The notes: a model not told the origin generated them from the sequence alone. A stretch of 64,000 nucleotides of DNA from DATDAH01 sp963725155 (GCA_963725155.1 CAVRXU010000001.1:1-64000); one strand, 5' to 3'. Positions 1 through 8,743 are shown, counted from the first letter of the stretch. Program-made: numbers and translations.

Positions 1-723
1 TTCTTCGTCATCCCGCTCTACCTCCAGCTGGTGCTCGGGTTCAGCGCCCTCGACACCGGGATCAAGATGCTGCCCATCTCGATCACCATGTTCCTGACCG
101 CGGCACTCGGCGCCCGGCTGTCGAACCGCTTCCCGGTGCGCTCGATCGTGCGGGCCGGCCTTGTCGTGACCATCGCTGGTGTGCTGGTCCTGCTCGGCAC
201 CATCGAGCCCACGCTCGATGACGCCGGCTCGCGATCGGCATGGCCCTGCTCGGCATCGGGATGGGCGCGATGATCTCGCAGCTCGGCAACGTCATCCAGT
301 CCTCGGTCGAAGAGTCCGGCCGCAGCGAGGCCGGCGGTCTGCAGTTCACCGGCCAACAGCTCGGCTCGTCGCTGGGCGTGGCCTTCATCGGCTCGATCGT
401 GCTGATCGGACTGACCAGCGTGTTCACCTCGACCATCCACGACGACCCCCGCATCAATGACGAGGTGGCAACCCAAGTTGGTGTGGCCGCTGGCTCCAAC
501 ACCAATTTCGTCTCGTCCGACCGGTTCGCGATCGCGGCGCAGGATGCCGGGCTCGACGATGTCGCCACCGCGGCGCTGGTCGACGACTACGAGGCCGCGC
601 AGCTCCGATCGCTCAAGGCGGGCCTCCTCGGGGCCGCGTCCTGGCGCTCCTGGCTCTCGCGTTCGCCCGCGAGCTACCCCACGAGCAGCCTGCCCCGAAC
701 GACATCGAGTGCTTCCGTCCTAG
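1..723 (+). pseudogene. MFS drug exporter (DHA2-like), C-terminal part, two frameshifts
   Basis: The window opens inside a gene. Frame 1 (1 to about 230) encodes membrane segments typical of EmrB/QacA-type 14-TM exporters, beginning FFVIPLYLQLVLGFSALDTG. Near 230 the homologous reading passes to frame 3 (MALLGIGMGAMISQLGN, then the GGLQFTGQQLGSSLGVAFIG segment). Near 635-641 it passes to frame 2, which gives a last hydrophobic run (ALLALAFARELPHE). No single frame encodes the whole domain. The product would be a proton-driven efflux pump if intact. The 5' end lies outside the window. Either the gene is dead or the assembly has two indels. Family call fairly sure; exact 3' end uncertain. Confidence 0.7.
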
Positions 724-751
724 CCCCGGCGATCGCTCACGCGGTGGCGCA

Positions 752-1198
752 TCAGCCGCACGCGCCGGCGTCCAGCGAGTCGAAGAGGGTTGTGGCATCG
801 GCGGCAACCGCCGCCGCGGCCTCCACCGTGGCCGCGGCGCCCTCGGAGTCGATGTCGGCGGCCGCGGTCCTCAGGTCGTCGAGGCTGCCCTGTAGCACGT
901 CGACCTGTGGCTCCAGGTCGGAGCCGGCGGAGGCCTTGAGGGCTTCGAGATCCGTTGACACGTCGTCGACTGCCGCCTCGACGCCGTTGGTGCCCTCCGC
1001 TCTCACGTCCACGTCCGCCAGGGCGTCAACGGAGGAGCTCAACGCCTCGCTATCGGCACACACGTCGTCGGTGGCCACCGTGGTGGTCGTCGTGGCGGCA
1101 GACGACGAACTGTCGTCGCTGCAGGACGTCACAATGGCGGCGAGGGCGACGCACGCGACCACCCACCGGAGCCTTGATGCGCCTGGGCCGATCGTCAT
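752..1198 (-). CDS. Putative small lipoprotein
   Basis: 148 residues from an ATG preceded by AGGAGG seven bases upstream, which decides this start over one 13 codons earlier. The N-terminus has a hydrophobic segment ending in a lipobox-like VTSC, followed by a Ser/Thr-rich linker (SSSSAATTTTTV), as in actinobacterial lipoproteins exported and lipidated at Cys. The mature part is Ala/Asp-rich and probably helical (alternating hydrophobics in DVLQGSLDDLRTAAADID), with two further cysteines that could form a disulfide. No known enzyme family recognised. It overlaps the decayed 3' end of the convergent MFS gene. Confidence 0.7.
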   Translation of the reverse strand: MTIGPGASRLRWVVACVALAAIVTSCSDDSSSSAATTTTTVATDDVCADSEALSSSVDALADVDVRAEGTNGVEAAVDDVSTDLEALKASAGSDLEPQVDVLQGSLDDLRTAAADIDSEGAAATVEAAAAVAADATTLFDSLDAGACG

Positions 1199-1243
1199 GC
1201 CTTTGCCTCCTGGTCGTCGTGGGCCTTCATGCTGCAAGAGATG

Positions 1244-1277
1244 TTGGAATAGGACTTGAACCGACGACCTTCGGTTG
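1244..1277 (-). other. tRNA 3'-half-like fragment
   Basis: Read on the minus strand, the stretch contains CCGAAGGTCG, three bases, then GTTCAAGTCC: the variable loop and T-arm pattern of a tRNA. The same pattern occurs at 10711-10760 and in the intact initiator tRNA at 21993-22069. The T-stem is only half paired (GTCGG against CCTAT), and no acceptor, D-arm or CCA end follows, so it cannot be functional. It may be the scar of an old integration end. Similarity is short, so chance is not excluded. Confidence 0.4.
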
Positions 1278-1324
1278 TTCGCGGGGCCGAATCGGGCCCG
1301 GATCCGTCGGCGGCCATCCGGGGA

Positions 1325-1600
1325 TCAGAGCCCCAGGAGCTGTGCCTTCTTGGCGCTGAACTCCTCCTCGCTGAGGACGCCCTGGTCCTTGAGCGCCGCC
1401 AGCTGCTTGAGCTCTTCGATCTGCACGCTCTCCACGGCTTCGGGTGCGGCTGGTGCAGCCGCTGGAGCCTCAGGAGGAGCGGCGACCGGCGCTTGGGCGG
1501 CCGCGGCGGTCTGTGCCGACTTGGCTCCCATGTGGGCTGCGGTTCCTGCGACGACCGCGGTTGTGGCCACTCGAGCGACGGGCCTGCGACGACGGAGCAT
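1325..1600 (-). CDS. SHOCT domain small protein
   Basis: 91 residues. An N-terminal basic patch (MLRRRRPVAR) and a weakly hydrophobic Ala-rich stretch lead to a Pro/Ala-rich linker, then a C-terminal SHOCT domain at about residues 61-91 (IEELKQLAALKDQGVLSEEE ending in KAQLLGL). SHOCT modules are short helical hairpins found at the C-termini of many bacterial proteins and are thought to mediate oligomerisation. The gene lies just downstream of a DUF6325 gene on the same strand (33 bp), and the two are probably co-transcribed. Molecular role unknown. Confidence 0.8.
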   Translation of the reverse strand: MLRRRRPVARVATTAVVAGTAAHMGAKSAQTAAAAQAPVAAPPEAPAAAPAAPEAVESVQIEELKQLAALKDQGVLSEEEFSAKKAQLLGL

Positions 1601-1633
1601 GTCAAGTCTTCCTTTGTTGATGGACCGGTTGGA

Positions 1634-2059
1634 TCAGGCGAGGGCGTCGGTGAGGGCATCGACCGCTGCTTCGACGAACTCGTGCGGGATGCACGCTCCC
1701 TCGAGGATGACGCCGTTCGCCTCGCGCACGGCGCTCGCGAAGGGCGCTGCCCACGTGTCCTCCCACACGAGCAACGCCGCCGACGTGTCGGGTTCGAGGC
1801 TGAGCGCGGCGTACGCAACGTCCTCGTCGGTGAGGATCCCGCCGATCTCGGCGTCGAGGCCTGCGAAGGCGGCCAACTCCTCGACCGCGTCGAACTCGAC
1901 GACGGTCACCTTGCCCTCGACGTCCTTGCTGATGAAGGTGAGGTCGATGATGTTGATCAAGCCGCCCTCGACGAGCGTGAGGAGCTCTGGCGCGATCTGA
2001 CCGGTGAACTTGTTGTCGGGGAAACCGAGGATCACGTACTCCACCGGGCCGATGCTCAT
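1634..2059 (-). CDS. DUF6325 family protein
   Basis: 141 residues starting MSIGPVEYVILGFPDNKFTG. The start is fixed by AAGGAGAG about six bases upstream of the ATG; the open frame runs further upstream without family similarity. The pattern (GPVEYVILGFP, then LVEGGLINIIDLTFISKD, a V-EFD segment, and a conserved ALLVWEDTWAAPF core) fits the actinobacterial DUF6325/DUF1269-like family, which has an alpha/beta ferredoxin-like appearance. It usually sits beside SHOCT genes, as here. Probably cytoplasmic; function unknown. Confidence 0.82.
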   Translation of the reverse strand: MSIGPVEYVILGFPDNKFTGQIAPELLTLVEGGLINIIDLTFISKDVEGKVTVVEFDAVEELAAFAGLDAEIGGILTDEDVAYAALSLEPDTSAALLVWEDTWAAPFASAVREANGVILEGACIPHEFVEAAVDALTDALA

Positions 2060-2153
2060 GATGTGCTCTCCTTCGGGAGGCTCGCCGTCATGTGGCGATT
2101 GTCCACCGAACGCTGACCGCCCGCATCGGCCACATGGGGGGAAGTGGTCGATG

Positions 2154-2768
2154 TCATCGACGGCTGAACAGGAGTCGTCGCACGTCTCTGAACGGCACGA
2201 CGAGGAACACCACGAGCACGAGGTAGACGCCGACGGCCGCCTTCGGGGCGGCCAGTCCGAGGACGATCGCGAGGCCGTACAGAGCCAGGACGGGCAAGAT
2301 CTCCCGGCGGTCCTCGTCGACCTCATCGTCGTTTTCGGGGGCGGAGTAGAACCGTTCGTGTCGTGCGTACACGTCGAGCAGGAAGCTGATGAGACGGATG
2401 GTGAGCAGGGTGAGCCCATAGATCGTGACGAACACGCGCTCGCCGTTCTGGTCGCCCAACCCGTCCGCGATCAGCTTGGTGGGAAACAGTAGGAACGCGA
2501 CGACGAGCAGCAGCATCAGGTTGATGCCCAGGAGGGACCTGTCGACATGGGTCAGACGGCCGGTCATTGCGCTGTGCCCGATCCACGCGGCACCGATCGT
2601 CAGGAAGCTGATGAGGTAGCCGAGGTAGGCAGGCCATGCGTGCAGCACCTGCTCCATCGCCGTCCCCGGTGGATTGAGGGCGATGTCGAGGACCAGAAGC
2701 GTGCCGGCGATGGAGAACACGCCGTCGCTGTATGCCTCCATGCGAGAGGATCCGAGTGTTTCAGTCAC
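2154..2768 (-). CDS. TMEM175-like (DUF1211) membrane protein
   Basis: 204 residues with about five to six membrane segments. The N-terminal motif AYSDGVFSIAGTLLVLDI (about residues 12-29) matches the FSDGVFAI signature of bacterial TMEM175/DUF1211 proteins, in which that first helix lines a potassium-selective pore. Bacterial homologues of about 200 residues carry one six-helix unit and act as tetramers. Here F of the FSDG motif is Y. An acidic loop (APENDDEVDEDR) lies near residue 145. Likely an inner-membrane K+ leak channel; function assigned by family only. Confidence 0.8.
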   Translation of the reverse strand: MTETLGSSRMEAYSDGVFSIAGTLLVLDIALNPPGTAMEQVLHAWPAYLGYLISFLTIGAAWIGHSAMTGRLTHVDRSLLGINLMLLLVVAFLLFPTKLIADGLGDQNGERVFVTIYGLTLLTIRLISFLLDVYARHERFYSAPENDDEVDEDRREILPVLALYGLAIVLGLAAPKAAVGVYLVLVVFLVVPFRDVRRLLFSRR

Positions 2769-2806
2769 GGGCAGACACTGCCTGCTGATTGGGGTCCGCT
2801 CACGCG

Positions 2807-4219
2807 CTAGCCGGCCTGGACGGTGACGCTGCCGTCGTTCGCGGCGTGGGCAAGGGCATCGTGGTCGCGTTCGTTCTGGTCGGCGTAGGTGCGGGCGAAC
2901 TCGGCGATGGCGCGGTCGAAGACGGAGCTGCGTCCGAGATAGCCGGCGATGGCGATCCGATCACCTGAACGCGCATGGGCCCGGGCGAGCGCCCACCCGC
3001 AGAGCCGTCCGTATCGCTTCAGATCGTCGGGCTCCATGCGATCGACTCGGGCGCTGCCTTTCATGTCGGCGAGTTGGCGCACGTAGTAGTCACGCGACAC
3101 GCCGTCGTAGCTCAGCTCGGCAGGGACGCGCTGCCAGCCCAGGAAGATGTCCGAGGAAGCCTGCATCAGGCGCTGTCCGGCCACGACACGCTCTCCGGAG
3201 CTGTCGTGGGCGGACGGGGCGAGATGTTCCTCCAGCACCGACGCCTGTGCCTCCTTCGCCTGCAGGAACAGGGCGTCGTCGGCGTCGCGGCCGAGCAGCA
3301 GGACGATCCAGGCGTTCGTCCCGACGGAACCGACGCCCACGACCTTCCGGGCGAGATCGACCATGCGGAAGCCGTCGAGGAGGTGACGGCGGTCCGTGCT
3401 GAGTGTCGTGCGGTATCGGGCGAGCAGCTCGGCGAGCTCGTCCTCGTGCTGCTTGGCTCGCTCTGGCCCGAGGAGGTCGACGGCGGGCACCACCAGCGGA
3501 GGGTCGCTGATGATGCGCCGCTCACCGTCGACGACCCCAGTGAGGCGGTCGAAGGCGCGCAAGCTGTCCTTGGCGCGGGCCGCGGAGAGGTCCGACTTCG
3601 CTCGCCGTCGCCGTTGCGGGGCCAGCTCCTTTCGCATCTCCTGCAGCACCAGGTCGGCATCGAGGCGGGCGTACCACACCTCCAGGTCCTTCATCGCCGC
3701 GAAGTCCCGCATGGCCGTGCGGTACGCGGCCACCGTCGCCGTGACCGCCGGCGTGCGCTTCTTACCGGAGAAGCCGCGGTCGCGACCTGCGATCTCCACG
3801 CTGGCGGCCAAGCGCTTCACGTCCCACTCGAACGGGCCGGGGAGCGTCTCGTCGAAGTCGTTCACATCGAACACGAGTCGACGCTCCGGCGACCCGAAGA
3901 CCCCGAAGTTCATGAGGTGAGCATCGCCGCACAGCTGCACGGTGAGTCCCGAGTTGGGTGTCGCCGCCAGGTCCGCGGCCATGATCTTGGCGGCGCCGCG
4001 GTAGAAGGTGAACGGAGACACGAGCATTCGGCCGTACCTGATCGGCACCAGATCCGGTACGCGGGTCTCGGCCTGCGCGACGAGCAGGGCGACAGGATCC
4101 GGTCGCCCAGCACCGAACGAGGCATCGCCCTGCGCGGACCGGGGGAGCTGCTCACGAACGGCACGACCCGCCTCTCGGGACGCCTCGGCGGTTCGGGAGC
4201 GGGGTCGGGGGTCGATCAT
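2807..4219 (-). CDS. DUF2252 family protein
   Basis: 470 residues, the usual length for DUF2252. An N-terminal basic segment is followed by the family core MLVSPFTFYRGAAKIMAADL and by CGDAHLMNFGVFGS plus VFDVNDFDETLPGPFEWDVK (about residues 135-175). The GDAHxxN and DxND patterns resemble the catalytic and metal-binding loops of aminoglycoside phosphotransferase-like kinases, so a small-molecule or protein kinase fold is plausible but unproven. A later block (SDIFLGWQR, YYVRQLADMKGS) is also typical. Same strand as, and about 100 bp downstream of, the DUF1269-like gene. Confidence 0.85.
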   Translation of the reverse strand: MIDPRPRSRTAEASREAGRAVREQLPRSAQGDASFGAGRPDPVALLVAQAETRVPDLVPIRYGRMLVSPFTFYRGAAKIMAADLAATPNSGLTVQLCGDAHLMNFGVFGSPERRLVFDVNDFDETLPGPFEWDVKRLAASVEIAGRDRGFSGKKRTPAVTATVAAYRTAMRDFAAMKDLEVWYARLDADLVLQEMRKELAPQRRRRAKSDLSAARAKDSLRAFDRLTGVVDGERRIISDPPLVVPAVDLLGPERAKQHEDELAELLARYRTTLSTDRRHLLDGFRMVDLARKVVGVGSVGTNAWIVLLLGRDADDALFLQAKEAQASVLEEHLAPSAHDSSGERVVAGQRLMQASSDIFLGWQRVPAELSYDGVSRDYYVRQLADMKGSARVDRMEPDDLKRYGRLCGWALARAHARSGDRIAIAGYLGRSSVFDRAIAEFARTYADQNERDHDALAHAANDGSVTVQAG

Positions 4220-4318
4220 GGTTTGCCTTTCGGATCAGACACGCCGCCACCGTGCCACGGCGCCAGCGGCGGTTCCGGACGCCGTGCTCCGGCTCCGCCG
4301 CTGGCGACGATCTCGAGG

Positions 4319-4846
4319 TCAGCTCTCGTCAGCGGCGTCCTCGGCGATGGCGTCGACGTCGGCGGACAGCTCCTTCGCCTCGACCTTGTCGGCTCCGGTC
4401 ATCGCCGCCTCGATCTTGGCGCCCATGTCCGAGACACCGACCACGACCAGACCCGCCTGCCCGGCGTCGAGCTGCTCGCCCAGCTCCTTGAGGTCCTTGC
4501 GGCTCATCCCCGCCGCCGCATGGCCGGCGACCGCACCAAGGGCCGCACCGACGCCGCCTGCCCCCAGGAGCAGACCGCCACCGATCGCCGCCGCCGGGAA
4601 CAACGCGATGACGAGACCAGTCGCGAGTCCGACCGTGGCGCCGCCCACGCCACCCACGCGCGTCGGTGTCTCGTGCTTCTTCACGATCTTGACCTTTCCG
4701 TTGTCCTTGCGCTCGATGACCGCCGCGTCGTACACGTCGATCAGCTGAGCCTTCACGTGCAGGTCATGCACCGTCGCGTAGTCGGCCTTCGCCGCATCGA
4801 CATCGTCGTAGACGCCGACGTACGCCATAAAGGTGTCCATAGCCAT
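4319..4846 (-). CDS. DUF1269-like membrane-associated protein
   Basis: 175 residues. An N-terminal alpha/beta part (MAMDTFMAYVGVYDDVDAAK, then HDLHVKAQLIDVYDAAVI) precedes a glycine-zipper-like hydrophobic middle (GGVGGATVGLATGLVIALFP, then GGGLLLGAGGVGAALGAVAG). The C-terminal stretch MSRKDLKELGEQLDAGQAGL leads into a beta strand and an acidic tail. This layout fits DUF1269-family proteins, which insert a glycine-rich hairpin into the membrane. A distant paralogue lies at 8208-8687 with the same ISRRD...LGEVLDTG pattern. Function unknown; probably a stress-induced envelope protein. Confidence 0.75.
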   Translation of the reverse strand: MAMDTFMAYVGVYDDVDAAKADYATVHDLHVKAQLIDVYDAAVIERKDNGKVKIVKKHETPTRVGGVGGATVGLATGLVIALFPAAAIGGGLLLGAGGVGAALGAVAGHAAAGMSRKDLKELGEQLDAGQAGLVVVGVSDMGAKIEAAMTGADKVEAKELSADVDAIAEDAADES

Positions 4847-4906
4847 GATGAATTCTCCTCGCTTGTTGTTTGATGCTGGGACAGCATCGGTTCGGGATGG
4901 GGACCG

Positions 4907-5221
4907 TCAGGTGCTGGTCGTCGTTCTCCCAGCCCGTGGTCCAGGTCGAATGTGCTTCGAGGCCGGCACGAGCCGCAGCTGCTGGCGCAGTCGCGCGTGC
5001 ACGTGGGCTTCCGCGATGACCGGGACGAAGTCGCGAACACGCGCTGCGGCAAACGTTGCGAACTCGGCTTCGACCTCGGCCCGGATCTGACGGGGATCAG
5101 CGCCGGTGCCGAGCCGAACCTGAAGCGACCGCACCACGGCGTCGATCTGCCGCGCCCATGAGCTGCCGCCGGGCCCGTTCGCCTCGTCGCCAGTTGCGGT
5201 TGCATGGAGCAGTTGGGACAT
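4907..5221 (-). CDS. Three-helix-bundle dimerization domain protein
   Basis: 104 residues. The core QIRAEVEAEFATFAAARVRD followed by FVPVIAEAHVHARLRQQL (about residues 44-82) is the pattern of a small actinobacterial family often called three-helix bundle dimerization domain proteins. The N-terminus is Gly/Ser-rich and the C-terminus basic (RPGPRAGRTTTST). Members commonly stand next to DUF1269, SHOCT and LuxR-type regulator genes, as they do here. Probably cytoplasmic. No catalytic residues are evident. Confidence 0.65.
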   Translation of the reverse strand: MSQLLHATATGDEANGPGGSSWARQIDAVVRSLQVRLGTGADPRQIRAEVEAEFATFAAARVRDFVPVIAEAHVHARLRQQLRLVPASKHIRPGPRAGRTTTST

Positions 5222-5232
5222 CGGGGGCCTAG

Positions 5233-5367
5233 CTCGTCGGAGTCGTCGGCAATCGTGGCGATGGCGAGTCCGAGCGCCTCGGCGATGTGAATCGCCGCGG
5301 AGAGGACCCGGGCGCTGCCAACGATCGGAGCCACGGCGACCAAGACGTTCCGCGCGTCTTCAAGCGA
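5233..5367 (-). pseudogene. Fragment of carboxymuconolactone-decarboxylase-like small protein
   Basis: About 45 codons (SLEDARNVLVAVAPIVGSAR, then a VLSAAIHIAEALGLAI segment) match the C-terminal half of the complete gene at 10290-10622 (TLEDARSVLITIAPIVGAPK). There is no start codon of its own. The similarity begins right at the stop of the PLDc_N gene (5360-5614), which it overlaps by eight bases in another frame, so the 5' half has been lost. It reads as a deletion remnant. Confidence 0.6.
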
Positions 5368-5614
5368 CGTCCACGGGCACGACGTCAGGCTCGAGTACGA
5401 CCGCGACCGGGCGGGTGACAAGGTACGCGAACACGCCGAGCACCGGGATGAACACGAGCGCCAGGAACCACATCGCCTTGGCCATGCCGTGGTGGTCGCG
5501 ACGCCGGAAGTTGTCCACGAAGCACCAGATCACCACGAAGATCCACAAGAGGAACATGGAGAAGAGAAAGAGGCTCCAGATCACGCCGAGGAGCGGATAG
5601 TCGTACGCAAGCAT
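5360..5614 (-). CDS. PLDc_N domain small membrane protein
   Basis: 84 residues starting MLAYDYPLLGVIWSLFLFSM. The start is chosen because GGAGG lies five bases upstream; an earlier ATG (5659) has no comparable site. Two membrane helices (about residues 8-33 and 45-66) flank a basic loop with the diagnostic FVDNFRRRDHHGMAKAMW segment. This is the phospholipase D N-terminal (PLDc_N) membrane module found alone in many actinobacterial proteins; it has no catalytic HKD motif. The C-terminus (EPDVVPVDVA) runs into the remnant at 5233-5367. Confidence 0.75.
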   Translation of the reverse strand: MLAYDYPLLGVIWSLFLFSMFLLWIFVVIWCFVDNFRRRDHHGMAKAMWFLALVFIPVLGVFAYLVTRPVAVVLEPDVVPVDVA

Positions 5615-5739
5615 GAGATCCTCCGGATCCGTCTGTGCGGGGCGGCCGGTTCGGGCCATGGGTCACCGCAATTTCCTGACGTGAGTGTTCCCGTTCCCGC
5701 GTCCGAGCGCCTCGGCCAAATGGGTGGAGATCTGGATCC

Positions 5740-7986
5740 TCAGCTCGGCGCCTCGGGCCGCTCCGAGGCCGTGCTCTTCGCGACGGCCTCCGCTCGTGTC
5801 GTGACGCCGAGCTTCGAGTAGATCGATCCGACATGGGTCTTCACGGTCGACCGGCTGACGAAGAGCTTCTTGCCGATGTCGGCGAGCGTGAGGTGGGACG
5901 CCAGCAGGGGGAGGATCCGCCGTTCGGCCGGCGTCAGCGTCGCGAGGGACGGCTCGACCTGCTCCGCCCGGTGCTCGAGCTGCCGCAGCCGCTCGGGCAT
6001 CGTCCCCGCGTCGGGAAGGCGGGAGAGTGCCTGCTGGGCGCGGTCGAGGAGTGCGATGGCGACCGCGCGGTCGCCGACCTCGAGGGAGACCTCGGCACAG
6101 CGGAGCGCGAGATCGGCGAGCATCCATGGCGCGGCCGCCGACACTCCGAGCATGGCTGACGCGTCACGGACCTCGGCGGCCGCACGGACCCGGTCGCCTC
6201 GGCGCAGGGCGATGTTGGCCCCGGCCGTCCGAGCGGCCAGTGCCAGCACCGTCTCGGGGAGGCCGTCGTGCTCGATCAGACGGTCGGCCTCCTCGACGAG
6301 CGCTTCGGCACGGCTCACCCGTCCAAGTTCGAGGTGGGCCAGCGCGAGGTAGCCGAGGCAGAGGATTCGAGCCGACCGCAGCTCCTCTCGTACCTCGGTC
6401 AGAAGGATGACTTCATCGAGCGCGACGATCGCGTCGTCGACCTGCCCGAGGAGCAGCCGGGCGATGCCGACCGCTCGGCACCCGCTGACGAGCCAACCGG
6501 TGCGCGCCGGTCGCTCCACCGCCTGGACGTACAGACCGTCCTCGAGCATCCGCGCGACACCATCAGTGCCAAGACTCGAGCGCAGGGTCCCCAGCGCGGA
6601 CCGCAGGGAGGTGGCTCCGTCGGGCGACGGCCCATCCAAGGGATGCCGCGCCGCAGCAGCTGCCGCGCGCTCAGCTCGTTCGGCGTCACCGAGCAGCAGG
6701 AACACGAACCCCGCACCGATCGCCAGGCAGGGGTCGGATTCGATCTCCTCATCGGACCAGCGTCGGAGCCACATGCGGAGCGTCTCGACCTGCCCACGCC
6801 CGGCGAACTCCCGCCAATGCGCGAGGACGAGCCGGCCCATCAGGGCCACATCGGCGCTGTCGTGCGCGTACCGCAGCGCGTCGGCCACGGTGCCGTGGTC
6901 GTGGTGCCACTCGGCCGCCCGCTGGAGCAACCGTCGCCGAGCCAGCGGTTCGGTCTTGTCCAGCTCCGCGACCAGCATCTCCTGGAACAGGTGGTGGTAC
7001 CGGAACCACCCGCGATGGTTGTCGAGCGGAACCAGGAACAGGTTGGTTTGCTCGAGGTCTTGGAGCATCGTCTTGGAGCCGGACCGTTCGAGGACTACGT
7101 CGCACAGATCGGCGGAGAACTCTGAGAGGACAGACGTCCGCAACAGGAACCGGCGCCTCGTGTCCGTCTGCCGGCTCAGGACCTCTTCGAACAGGTAGTC
7201 GGCGATCTCTCGTTGCTCTCCGTTGAGCCCAGCGATCTCATAGGACGGTGCGGATCGGCCATCGTGGGAGAGCGCCGCGAGCGCGATGCCCACGGGCCAC
7301 CCTTCTGTCTTCTCGTGGAGGCGGGCGATGGCGTCGGACTCGATCTCGACGTCGGCGGCCGCGAGGAACCGGGCCGTCGTGGCGAGGTCCATGGCCAGCT
7401 GGTGCGAACGGATCTCCAGCAGCTCGCCGACAGCTCGCCGCCGGGCGAGTCCGATGTCGGGATCGCTTCGCGTGGCGATGACGACCTCGCCGCCCGGCGG
7501 GATCGCGTCGATCACGGCCTCGACGATCTGCAGGCTCGCGGGGTTCGTCACTCGGTGGAGGTCATCGAGGATCAGGAGGAACGGAGGTCCCTCGGTGACG
7601 GCCCGCAGCAACGCGCTCACCTGATCAACACCCGGCGTCCCTAGCGCCTCGAGCCGGTGGGCAGCCCCGCGACGATCGGTGAGGACGGGCCGCTCCAGCC
7701 CCTCGGTCAGGCGCCGCGACAGCACGACGGGGTCGTTGTCGGGCTCGGACAGCGTGATCCACACCCAAGGTCGCGACGGATCGATCGTGCACCACTGGGC
7801 GGCGAGGATGGACTTGCCGTAGCCCGCGGGTCCCGAGATCAGGACGACCCTGCGTTGTGGGTACGCCCTGTGCAGCTCCAGCAGGTCGTCGCGAGCGACC
7901 TCCGCCCTCCGCGGTGGCGGTCGGCCGGGGCCCACCTTGTCGGTGCTGGGACGAGACCGGACGAGCGGTGCGACCGCAGTGGTCAC
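5740..7986 (-). CDS. MalT-type LuxR family ATPase regulator
   Basis: 748 residues, within the usual 700-900 of large STAND/LuxR regulators. The P-loop is GPAGYGKS (about residues 52-59) and the Walker B region is LLILDDLH (about 137-144). A winged-helix/sensor part follows (about 260-340), then a long helical repeat region (about 350-670), and a C-terminal LuxR helix-turn-helix (LTPAERRILPLLASHLTLAD, then VSRSTVKTHVGSIYSKLGV). It should act as an ATP- and ligand-switched transcription activator. No obvious inducer. It faces away from the DUF1269-like gene at 8208 and could control either side of the 221-bp divergent gap. Confidence 0.88.
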   Translation of the reverse strand: MTTAVAPLVRSRPSTDKVGPGRPPPRRAEVARDDLLELHRAYPQRRVVLISGPAGYGKSILAAQWCTIDPSRPWVWITLSEPDNDPVVLSRRLTEGLERPVLTDRRGAAHRLEALGTPGVDQVSALLRAVTEGPPFLLILDDLHRVTNPASLQIVEAVIDAIPPGGEVVIATRSDPDIGLARRRAVGELLEIRSHQLAMDLATTARFLAAADVEIESDAIARLHEKTEGWPVGIALAALSHDGRSAPSYEIAGLNGEQREIADYLFEEVLSRQTDTRRRFLLRTSVLSEFSADLCDVVLERSGSKTMLQDLEQTNLFLVPLDNHRGWFRYHHLFQEMLVAELDKTEPLARRRLLQRAAEWHHDHGTVADALRYAHDSADVALMGRLVLAHWREFAGRGQVETLRMWLRRWSDEEIESDPCLAIGAGFVFLLLGDAERAERAAAAAARHPLDGPSPDGATSLRSALGTLRSSLGTDGVARMLEDGLYVQAVERPARTGWLVSGCRAVGIARLLLGQVDDAIVALDEVILLTEVREELRSARILCLGYLALAHLELGRVSRAEALVEEADRLIEHDGLPETVLALAARTAGANIALRRGDRVRAAAEVRDASAMLGVSAAAPWMLADLALRCAEVSLEVGDRAVAIALLDRAQQALSRLPDAGTMPERLRQLEHRAEQVEPSLATLTPAERRILPLLASHLTLADIGKKLFVSRSTVKTHVGSIYSKLGVTTRAEAVAKSTASERPEAPS

Positions 7987-8207
7987 GATGTGTCGTCCAT
8001 GATCGCCATCCTCCCATCAAACGCCCGAGGCTCGGCCCTTTCCCAGGGTCGTACGGGCACCGCGATCGGGACCAAGGGCCCTACTGCAAGGGCCGGATCT
8101 CCACCCTTGTGGGCGATGTTCGCTCGCCGCTGCCGTCGTAGGTTGCGATCGCACCCCGACGCGCCGCCGCCCGCGGCAGCGCCGCTGGCGCCAAGGCTGG
8201 AGGCCGC

Positions 8208-8687
8208 ATGATGCACTGCCAGGTCACCATCGCCGCCTATGCCAGTCTCACCATTGCCCTCGCGGTCTGGGACGAGATGGACGAGTCCAGCGAAGATCTG
8301 GTGGATGCAGCCCTCGTCGAGGGGAACGCGTCGACCATCCAGGCCTTTCACCGACACGCGCGCACCACCTATGCGAAGGGCGCCATCGCCTCCGCGGTGA
8401 TCGGTGTGCTCCGACCAGCCAGCATCGTGAGCGGCGCGGCGGCCGGTGGCGTTGGAGGAAAGGTGCTGGCGGTGGTCGGTTGCGGAATCAGCCGGCGAGA
8501 TCAGGCGCGCCTCGGCGAGGTGCTCGACACTGGCCCCATCGCGCTGGTCACCGTGACCACCATGCCCACCACCGCGATGACCTACGCCGCGCCTCGGGAC
8601 ACCAAAGACTGGGCGTCGGTTGCATCGACCATCCAGCTCGGCGACCTGCACGACGCCGTCGACGCGGACTCACTCGCTTGCTCGTGA
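8208..8687 (+). CDS. DUF1269-like protein, second copy
   Basis: 159 residues (MMHCQVTIAAYASLTIALAV...). It shares the layout of the protein at 4319-4846: N-terminal alpha/beta part, a glycine-rich apolar middle (SGAAAGGVGGKVLAVVGCG), then ISRRDQARLGEVLDTGPIAL before a final beta part. The two are distant paralogues rather than a recent duplication. Translation probably starts at the second Met. It is divergent from the MalT-type regulator. Function unknown. Confidence 0.65.
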   Translation: MMHCQVTIAAYASLTIALAVWDEMDESSEDLVDAALVEGNASTIQAFHRHARTTYAKGAIASAVIGVLRPASIVSGAAAGGVGGKVLAVVGCGISRRDQARLGEVLDTGPIALVTVTTMPTTAMTYAAPRDTKDWASVASTIQLGDLHDAVDADSLACS

Positions 8688-8743
8688 GAGGCAGTGCCTA
8701 AGGCTGGCGATGGGTCGCCGGGACGCCGATCACGTCGACGCGG

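Noticed and set aside
2975..4873. Long plus-strand open frame opposite DUF2252 and DUF1269-like genes
   Set aside because: Low-complexity His/Arg/Gly-rich composition; it is the shadow of well-supported minus-strand genes.
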